Shown here piece after piece: positions 15,311 to 21,193 of a stretch of 30,313 bases of DNA. The position numbers and the translations under genes were made by a program. Origin of the DNA: an uncultured Hungatella sp. Lineage in GTDB: Bacteria; Bacillota; Clostridia; Lachnospirales; Lachnospiraceae. Positions within the stretch are counted from its first letter, which is position 1; each line of letters begins with the position of its first letter. The notes below the pieces were generated by a model that ran no database searches, had not been told where the DNA came from, and saw nothing but the letters and a program-made list of their open reading frames with translations. The stretch is from NCBI GenBank assembly GCA_910585435.1, contig CAJUEJ010000034.1, positions 1 to 30,313 on the forward strand, read 5' to 3'.

Positions 15311-15456
15311 GGTCCGCTCCGGGGAGAGGGTATACTGTCTTCAGACGCGCTCTCGCTCAGGTTTCCACGTAGCGGTACTAAGGTTGTAAAAGACACAACC
15401 TAAGTACCGACGTGAAAAATGGTCTTCAGACAGTATACCCTCTCCCCGAAGCTACT
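15311..15456. repeat. Palindromic element A, copy 1
   Basis: Outer arms 15316-15340 and 15428-15452 pair over 25 bp with one mismatch. An inner hairpin has CACGT/ACGTG, CGGTACT/AGTACCG and AGGTTGT/ACAACCT around a 7-base AAAAGAC loop. Between the stems lies an unpaired block GACGCGCTCTCGCTCAGG on one side and a GAAAAATGGTC block on the other. The same element occurs inverted at 20948-21096 with different but still self-complementary stems. Short flanks outside the stem (GGTCC on the left, TAC on the right) are also shared. Confidence 0.85.
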
Positions 15457-15648
15457 TTATCGGCAAGCTGATGTACGCAGTTTGGGGTACTTTACTGACG
15501 AAAATATACGCCCCTGCGGGGGGTAGGGTATTGAAGCAGGCTGAATGTTTTCGTGGTTAAGCTACTTACTGGTTGGCTTACATGTCCCTGTGTTTTGGAT
15601 TTCCTGCTGGTCTGTTACATGTCCCCTATGATTTTGATTACTTCCTGG

Positions 15649-15903
15649 CCGAGGGGCCATCCCCGCTTTTATACTTTGGCATAGAGGCAGCCAGCTCCGG
15701 AAAGAGTTTTCATCAGCTTGCATTTGCAGGAGACTTAGAAACTCTTAGCTTCCGGGAATCTGCGTTAGGGGCAAAAATCCGCATGTCTGAGCGAAGCGAG
15801 TTCGGATTTTTGTCCCTGCTTTTAGCAGATTTACGGAAGGTTAGAGTTTCTGGCTCCGAAACCCGCAAGCTGAGGGAAACTCTTTCCGGAGCGTCCCCCT
15901 CGG
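15649..15903. repeat. Large imperfect palindrome B
   Basis: Arms starting GCTCCGGAAAGAGTTT (15694) and ending AAACTCTTTCCGGAGC (15892) stay complementary, with interruptions, to an apex at about 15785-15798 (TCTGAGCGAAGCGA). An outer CCGAGGGG/CCCCTCGG pair (15649-15656 with 15896-15903) extends it. It begins 10 bases past the stop of the PLP-enzyme gene, so it may end transcription of that operon. The apex shares TCGCTCAG, read on the minus strand, with the conserved block of element A. Confidence 0.75.
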
Positions 15904-15913
15904 TTCCCCCTCT

Positions 15914-17197
15914 CTACAGCGTCACGATCTTCTCCTCCATCAACTTCTGCAGCGACATAAGAATCCCCAATTTCGCATGATACCAAGTCAAACCTCCCTG
16001 GAAGTAAGCAGCGTACGGCGGCTTCAAAGGCCCGTCGGCACTCAGTTCAATGGAAGACCCCTGCACAAAAGCCCCAGCCGCCATAATAACCGGCGCGTCA
16101 TACCCTGGCATATCCCACGGCTCCGGGCTGACAAAGCTGTCCACAGGAGCTGCCGCCTGAATCCCCTGGCAGAAGGCGATAAGTGCTTCCGGCTTTCCAA
16201 AAGAAACCGCCTGTATAATGTCATGCCTCTCCTCCCTGCTGTCAGGCACCACAAAAAATCCCAGCCTCTCATACACATTGGCGGCAAAAATCGCCCCCTT
16301 TAAAGCCCCTGCCACCACAGTAGGCGCCAGAAACAATCCCTGGAAAAGAGACTGGTTAAGTCCCAGGCTTGCCCCCACTTCCTTCCCCAGGCCCGGGGCG
16401 CTTAAGCGGTAAGACGCCCTATCCACACAGTCCTTTCTCCCTGCAATATACCCTCCTATAGGAGCCAGGCCGCCGCCCGGATTCTTGATAAGAGACCCTA
16501 CCGTCATATCCGCTCCCACATCCGACGGCTCTATGGTCTCTACAAATTCGCCGTAGCAGTTATCTACCATACAGATAACATCCGGTTTTATGTTTTTAAC
16601 GAAAGCTATCAGCTCTCCAATCTGCTTCACAGAAAATGTAGGCCTGGTATCATACCCTTTCGAGCGCTGGATCGTCACCAGCTTTGTCTTCTGGCTGATG
16701 GCCTTTCGTATATTTTCGTAGTCAAAGGTTCCGTCAGGGAGAAGATCCACCTGCCGGTAGATAACACCGTACTCCTTCAGGGATCCGACAGAATCCCGAA
16801 TCCCTATGACCTCCTCCAGGGTATCATAGGGCTTTCCCGCCGGGGACAAAAGCTCATCTCCCGGCCGCAGATTTCCTGATAAGGCTATGTGGAGGGCATG
16901 GGTTCCGCTGATAAGCTGGGGGCGCACCAGGGCACTTTCACTGTGGAATACGCTGGCATACACCTGCTCCAGCGTATCCCTTCCCAGGTCGTTGTACCCG
17001 TAGCCTGTGGTGGCTGCAAAATGTATATCGCTGACCCTATTCTCCTGCATGGCCTTCAATACCTTCATCTGATTGTATTCCGCCCGGGCATCAATGGCCT
17101 CAAAACGTTCTTTTAAAGATGTCTCTATCTTTTTTCCAAAGTTAAATACCTGGGGGCTGATTCCCAGGCACTGATACATATTTTCCAATTCAATCAT
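15914..17197 (-). CDS. Methionine gamma-lyase-family PLP enzyme (YnbB-like)
   Basis: A 427-residue fold-type I PLP enzyme of the family labelled methionine gamma-lyase or aluminium resistance protein. The substrate-binding and cofactor region includes AATTGYGYNDLGRDTLEQVY and RPQLISGTHALHIALSGNLR. The PLP-binding lysine is probably in MTVGSLIKNPGGGLAPIGGY, just after the VDNCYGEFVE aspartate strand. The real reaction of this subfamily is not settled; carbon-sulfur lyase activity is the usual inference. ATG 17197 is chosen for the GGAG site 8 bases upstream; a 15-codon extension upstream has none. It follows miaA by 63 bp, an arrangement shared with other Firmicutes, and ends next to palindrome B. 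Confidence 0.87.
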   Translation of the reverse strand: MIELENMYQCLGISPQVFNFGKKIETSLKERFEAIDARAEYNQMKVLKAMQENRVSDIHFAATTGYGYNDLGRDTLEQVYASVFHSESALVRPQLISGTHALHIALSGNLRPGDELLSPAGKPYDTLEEVIGIRDSVGSLKEYGVIYRQVDLLPDGTFDYENIRKAISQKTKLVTIQRSKGYDTRPTFSVKQIGELIAFVKNIKPDVICMVDNCYGEFVETIEPSDVGADMTVGSLIKNPGGGLAPIGGYIAGRKDCVDRASYRLSAPGLGKEVGASLGLNQSLFQGLFLAPTVVAGALKGAIFAANVYERLGFFVVPDSREERHDIIQAVSFGKPEALIAFCQGIQAAAPVDSFVSPEPWDMPGYDAPVIMAAGAFVQGSSIELSADGPLKPPYAAYFQGGLTWYHAKLGILMSLQKLMEEKIVTL

Positions 17198-17260
17198 GAC
17201 TTTATCTCCTGCCTTCCCTTGGCATATACACTCCCGATCCATAAATGCCTGCCGCCTATT

Positions 17261-18214
17261 TTAGCATGGGAACATGTCTCTGTAAAGCTTCAATTCTGAA
17301 AGGATATGATCAAGCACTTTCTCCCGGCTGCCTCCCAGCTCCCACAGATTCAGCCATCTCACATCTTTTTCCCTCTTAAACCAGGTGATCTGCCTTTTGG
17401 CAAAATGCCTTGTGTCTCGTTTTATCGTGTAGACAGCCTCCGAAAGGCTGCACTGCCCGTCCAGGTAATCCAGGATTTCCTTGTATCCGAGCCCCTGCAT
17501 GGACACCATATCCCGGGTGCAGCCCATGGCCGCCAGCCTTTTTACTTCCTCCACCAGGCCGTCATCAAGCATCTGATCCACCCGTTTATCGATCCGCTCA
17601 TACAAAGCCTGCCTTTCCATATTTAAAACGTAGTAAAACAGATCATAAGGCGTTTTTTTCTGCCTCTCGGCCTGGTTGTGTTCTGAGATTTTTGTCCCTG
17701 TCTGCCTGTAAAACTCAATGGCGCGGACAACTCTTTTTATGTTGTTGGCATGGATCTGTTCTGCAGAGACAGGATCCACTTCCTTTAGCATCTGGTGAAG
17801 GTATTCTGCTCCTTTTTCTTTGGCTGTCTGCTCCAGCTCTCTGCGCACAGCAGGATCGTCCTTATTTTCCGTAAAATCAATGTCATAGGCCAGCGCCTGA
17901 ATATAAAATCCGGTGCCTCCTGCCACAATGGGTATGCGGCCGCGCCCATAGATTTCTTTTATGGCCTTTCTGGCTATCTTCTGGAATATCACCACATTGA
18001 ATTCCTCTGTCGGTTCCAGCACATCAATCAGATGGTGGGGTACCCCGTCCATCTCCTGCCTTGTTATCTTGGCAGATCCGATATCCATATGGCGGTATAC
18101 CTGCATGGAATCGGCACTGATAATTTCCCCGTCTACTGCCCTGGCAAGGTTGACAGAAAGCTCTGTTTTCCCTGCTGCCGTAGGCCCGGTCAACACGATG
18201 AGGGGATGAGCCAT
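17261..18214 (-). CDS. miaA: tRNA dimethylallyltransferase MiaA
   Basis: A 317-residue enzyme that puts a dimethylallyl group on N6 of A37 in tRNAs reading UNN codons, in the cytoplasm. The P-loop LTGPTAAGKTELS (residues 8-20) is followed by EIISADSMQVYRHMDIGSAK and VPHHLIDVLEP, all diagnostic. Later blocks IPIVAGGTGFYIQAL and QGLGYKEILDYLDG also match. ATG 18214 has GGAGGAGG upstream, and the gene begins 13 bp after the MazG-like gene. MiaB, which acts on the same base next, is encoded at the head of the same operon. Confidence 0.96.
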   Translation of the reverse strand: MAHPLIVLTGPTAAGKTELSVNLARAVDGEIISADSMQVYRHMDIGSAKITRQEMDGVPHHLIDVLEPTEEFNVVIFQKIARKAIKEIYGRGRIPIVAGGTGFYIQALAYDIDFTENKDDPAVRRELEQTAKEKGAEYLHQMLKEVDPVSAEQIHANNIKRVVRAIEFYRQTGTKISEHNQAERQKKTPYDLFYYVLNMERQALYERIDKRVDQMLDDGLVEEVKRLAAMGCTRDMVSMQGLGYKEILDYLDGQCSLSEAVYTIKRDTRHFAKRQITWFKREKDVRWLNLWELGGSREKVLDHILSELKLYRDMFPC

Positions 18215-18227
18215 ATCAAACCTCCTC

Positions 18228-18554
18228 CTACCAGCGGTTCATATTTCTGTTATGCTTTTCCTCATAGGTTTTCGCCAGCTCCTCCGGGGAAATGGAATAG
18301 CAGAGCATAACATCATTAAAATACATTAAAACGTCACACATTTCTTCCACAAAATCATGGTGGATCTTTTCGTCCTCCACAATAGAGGCGTCTCCATTTT
18401 TCTTGATAATATCCCCCACTTCGCCGGCTTCCCCCATCATCCACAGCAAAAGCTCCCGGCCCAGCTGCGGAGACAACGGGCCCCATTTTTCCAGATATTT
18501 TTCGTGAAGCTGTCTCTGCATCTTCTGCATGGCATCAAAATCAAGGGTTCCCAT
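18228..18554 (-). CDS. MazG-like nucleotide pyrophosphohydrolase
   Basis: A 108-residue all-alpha protein of the MazG/dUTPase-like superfamily, expected to split NTPs or modified nucleotides to monophosphates. The metal-binding pattern is visible: the helix with WMMGEAGEVGDIIKK and the partner helix DFVEEMCDVLMYFNDVM, giving the ExxE and ExxD pairs. The substrate is unknown. Lying between mutL and miaA, it may clean the nucleotide pool in the same operon as mismatch repair, but that is inference from position. ATG 18554 with an AAGGAAGG-type site is preferred; a TTG extension would overlap the mutL stop. Confidence 0.83.
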   Translation of the reverse strand: MGTLDFDAMQKMQRQLHEKYLEKWGPLSPQLGRELLLWMMGEAGEVGDIIKKNGDASIVEDEKIHHDFVEEMCDVLMYFNDVMLCYSISPEELAKTYEEKHNRNMNRW

Positions 18555-18573
18555 TCCTGTTTCCTTCCTTTCA

Positions 18574-20856
18574 TCACACAATTCTCTTAAACTTCTTTTC
18601 CAGCTCGTATTTGCTCATGGATATGATGGTGGGGCGGCCGTGAGGGCAGGCGTATGGGTTCTCGAGCTTCAGAAGCTGGTCAATGAGATGATCCGCTTCC
18701 GCACAAGACATTCTGTGATTCCCCTTTACCGCCGCCTTGCAGGACATGCCGGCTACCTTTTCATAAATCATATCCGGGCTTCCCTTTAAAATATCATCCG
18801 ACAGATTGTCCAGGATTTCCATGAAAAGCTCCTTTTTGGCTATGGAAAACAGATTGTCCGGAACTGCCCGGAGGGCATACTCTCTGTCACCGAAAGGCTC
18901 AATCTCAAACCCCATGTCCGTGAAATATTTCTTATATTTCTCCAACAGAATCTGCTCCTCCCTGGTTAACGTCAAAATCACAGGAGGGCTTACCATCTGA
19001 GAGGTAAATTCCCTGGTCTTTAAAGAGGCCATATTCTGTTCATACAGAACCTTCTCATGGGCAGCATGCTGATCAATAATATATAAATTATTGTCAAATT
19101 CCACCAGCCAGTACGTATCAAACAGCTGCCCTATGAGTTTGTGGCGAAGACGGCTCCCAGGCTCCAAAAGCTTAGCTTCAAACAAATCCATCTGCTGTTG
19201 GGTCTGCCTGTCATCCTCCGGCAGCCCATTCCCTTTTCCAGCAGCCCCCGGTGCTTCTGTCATCTGTGCTGCCTGTGCCTCTTCCCTGTTTTCTCTCCCT
19301 CTGCTCTCCTCTTCTGCTTTTCTGTCTTCTTCTGTTCTTCTGCGCTCCTGTACTATTCTTCCTTCCTCTGTCCTTCCATTCTCCTGTGTGCTTCTGCTTT
19401 CCTCTGTCCTTCCGTACTCCTGCGCTCTTTTGCTTTCCTCTGTCCTTCCGTACCCCTGTGCTCTTTTGCTTTCCTCTGTCCTTGCGCGCTCCTGCACACT
19501 TCTGTTTTCCTCTGTCTTTGCGTACTCCTGCGTTTCTCTGTTTTCCTCTGCCCTTCCTCTCCTTAAGGGTTCCTCTGACGCTGCCCCATCCCAGGACTTT
19601 CTACTCTCTGCAATCCTCTCATAAACCGGCTTTATCTCATACGCAGATTTACTTTCGCCTCCGGCTCCTGACTGTCCTCCAGCCTCAGCCTGGCCTCTGG
19701 AAAATTCCTGAGGCCTCCTGTCTTCCTGGGCCTCTCCTTTCCCCCGTCCTTCCTCATACTCCCGTCTCCGCCTTACCTCAAAAGGCTCCGGATGCGGGGC
19801 TTTCCTCTCTTCTCTCTCCTGCCTTGCCACATCCCTTTTTTCTTCCAGGCTGACCTGAGGAATCAGCTCCTTCTGGGACAGGGCATCGCTGAGTGCATGA
19901 TAAATCATCCGGTAGATTCTCTCCTCATCCCGAAACCGCAGCTCCATCTTAGTAGGGTGTACATTTACATCCAGATACTCCGGCTCCACCGTCAGATGCA
20001 GCATCACAAAAGGATATTTATGCTGCATCATATAAGGCCTGTACGCCTCCTCAATAGCCCTGGCCACCAGGCCACTGCGCACATATCTTCCGTTAATATA
20101 ATAGTTCTCAAAATTCCGGTTGCTTCTGGCTATCACCGGCTTTCCTGCGAATCCGTGAATCTGCAGAACCTCCTCCTGCCACCACACAGGCAGCAGATTA
20201 GCCGCAATCTCCCTGCCAAACACCGTATAGATAATATCCTTCAGATTATGGTTGCCCGAGGTATGAAGCTTATTCTGATTATTCTGAATGAACCGGATCG
20301 ATATATCCGGCCGGGACATGGCGATCTTCTCCACAAGAGCTGCCACATGGGCCCCCTCCGTCTGGGCTGTCTTCAAAAACTTCTGCCTGACCGGCGTATT
20401 GTAAAACAGATTCCTCACCAGAAATGTAGTCCCGTCCGGCGCCCCGATCTCCTCCAGAGCCCTCTCCTTCCCGCCCTCAATCTGGTACCTGACACCCGAA
20501 ATCTGCTCCTGCGTCTTGGTAATTAGCTCCACCTGAGCCACAGCCGCAATACTGGACAGCGCCTCCCCCCTAAACCCCAGGGAAGCCACCGTAAACAGAT
20601 CCTCCGCCGACTGAATCTTGCTGGTAGAATGGCGCAGAAACGCTGTAGGAACCTCCTCCTTAGCGATCCCCCCGCCATTATCCGTCACCCTGATAAACGA
20701 GATCCCTCCGTCCCGGATCTCCACCGTCACCGCCGTAGCCTTTGCGTCAATGGCATTCTCCAGCAGCTCCTTCACCACAGAAGCCGGCCTCTCAATCACT
20801 TCCCCGGCTGCAATCTTATTGATGGTACCCTGATCCAAAACCGCAATATGCGCCAT
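18574..20856 (-). CDS. mutL: Mismatch repair endonuclease MutL
   Basis: A 760-residue MutL that couples MutS mismatch recognition to strand nicking. The GHKL ATPase domain is complete: VVKELLENAIDA (27-38), VTDNGGGI (57-64), RHSTSKI (75-81) and LGFRGEALSSI (93-103). The C-terminal domain has the metal-dependent endonuclease motif DQHAAHEKVLYEQ (595-607), plus the helper motifs SCKAAVKGNH and CPHGRPT. It is therefore an intrinsically nicking MutL, as in bacteria without MutH. The linker (about 340-555) is very long, charged and repetitive, with seven tandem 12-residue units at 435-518. ATG 20856 is chosen because the conserved N-terminus MAHIAVLDQGTINKIAAGEV begins there and GGAGAGG lies upstream; the 43-codon extension reads through element A flank. 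Confidence 0.95.
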   Translation of the reverse strand: MAHIAVLDQGTINKIAAGEVIERPASVVKELLENAIDAKATAVTVEIRDGGISFIRVTDNGGGIAKEEVPTAFLRHSTSKIQSAEDLFTVASLGFRGEALSSIAAVAQVELITKTQEQISGVRYQIEGGKERALEEIGAPDGTTFLVRNLFYNTPVRQKFLKTAQTEGAHVAALVEKIAMSRPDISIRFIQNNQNKLHTSGNHNLKDIIYTVFGREIAANLLPVWWQEEVLQIHGFAGKPVIARSNRNFENYYINGRYVRSGLVARAIEEAYRPYMMQHKYPFVMLHLTVEPEYLDVNVHPTKMELRFRDEERIYRMIYHALSDALSQKELIPQVSLEEKRDVARQEREERKAPHPEPFEVRRRREYEEGRGKGEAQEDRRPQEFSRGQAEAGGQSGAGGESKSAYEIKPVYERIAESRKSWDGAASEEPLRRGRAEENRETQEYAKTEENRSVQERARTEESKRAQGYGRTEESKRAQEYGRTEESRSTQENGRTEEGRIVQERRRTEEDRKAEEESRGRENREEAQAAQMTEAPGAAGKGNGLPEDDRQTQQQMDLFEAKLLEPGSRLRHKLIGQLFDTYWLVEFDNNLYIIDQHAAHEKVLYEQNMASLKTREFTSQMVSPPVILTLTREEQILLEKYKKYFTDMGFEIEPFGDREYALRAVPDNLFSIAKKELFMEILDNLSDDILKGSPDMIYEKVAGMSCKAAVKGNHRMSCAEADHLIDQLLKLENPYACPHGRPTIISMSKYELEKKFKRIV
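19303..19554 (-). repeat. Seven 36-bp tandem repeats inside mutL
   Basis: Seven consecutive 36-bp units encode 12-residue repeats of the type RTEESKRAQEYG. Units 3 and 4 are nearly identical (RTEESKRAQGYG, RTEESKRAQEYG), while the outer ones have drifted (KTEENRSVQERA, RTEEGRIVQERR, RTEEDRKAEEES). The period is a multiple of three, so gain or loss of units keeps the frame. Confidence 0.88.
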
Positions 20857-20947
20857 CCTGCCTCTCCTCCCTTGCCTATACCGACAACGAGTTACTGATT
20901 TTAAAAGAAATTCGGTGTAGCGAAGACATCCTTGCCAATGCCAGCAA

Positions 20948-21096
20948 CGTAGCTTCGGAGTGATGGTAAAACATCTGACGACCATTTTTCACGTCGGTCC
21001 TTGGGCTGTGTCCTTTACAGCCCTAGTACCGCTACGTGGAAACCTGAGCGAGAGCGCGTCGGAAGATGTTTTACCATCACTCCGAAGCGGACCTCC
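20948..21096. repeat. Palindromic element A, copy 2 (inverted)
   Basis: Outer arms 20952-20976 and 21064-21088 pair perfectly over 25 bp. The inner hairpin and unpaired blocks match copy 1 when read on the minus strand, with the apical stem changed to GGGCTGT/ACAGCCC and the loop to AAAGGAC. It fills most of the 322-bp gap between mutS and mutL, so it splits an otherwise close gene pair. No other gene is seen in this gap. Confidence 0.85.
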
Positions 21097-21193
21097 CGCC
21101 ACCTACCCCAAAGCAGACCTCTCACCACCTCACCTGCCCTGAAACGAACCTCTCACCACCTACCTCAAAACAGACATCTCACCACCTGTTCCG
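21085..21193. repeat. Four tandem 26-31-bp repeats reaching the mutS stop
   Basis: Units begin at 21085, 21111, 21142 and 21168, lengths 26, 31, 26 and 26. Each has the form AARCRRACCTCTCACCACCT plus a short tail. The first unit is also the outer flank of element A copy 2. The last unit contains the mutS stop codon and encodes the final residues LRNRW. Confidence 0.7.

Larger units (their letters stand above)
15132..15913. other. 782-bp intergenic region made largely of palindromes
   Basis: This gap between radC and the PLP-enzyme gene holds no gene I believe in. From left to right it contains a possible radC promoter, a G-rich stretch (15235-15300), palindromic element A copy 1 (15311-15456), a small CCCC/GGGG hairpin near 15510, a 37-bp imperfect direct repeat (15578-15609 and 15615-15648, starting TTACATGTCCC) and the large palindrome B (15649-15903). 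Confidence 0.7.

Noticed and set aside
15178..15396. A minus-strand peptide containing LRGNLSESASED also appears in a plus-strand frame at 20960-21142.
   Set aside because: The shared peptide is only the translation of the conserved part of palindromic element A. The frames differ outside it and neither has a ribosome binding site.
15573..15980. A 135-codon plus-strand frame between radC and the PLP-enzyme gene.
   Set aside because: It reads through palindrome B and into the antisense of the PLP-enzyme gene, with no recognisable domain.
19303..19554. Regular repeats could suggest a CRISPR array.
   Set aside because: The units are contiguous with no unique spacers, and they lie in frame inside mutL.
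19091..19853. Long plus-strand frames rich in Ser, Leu and Pro opposite mutL.
   Set aside because: They are antisense shadows of the tandem repeat and the charged linker of MutL.
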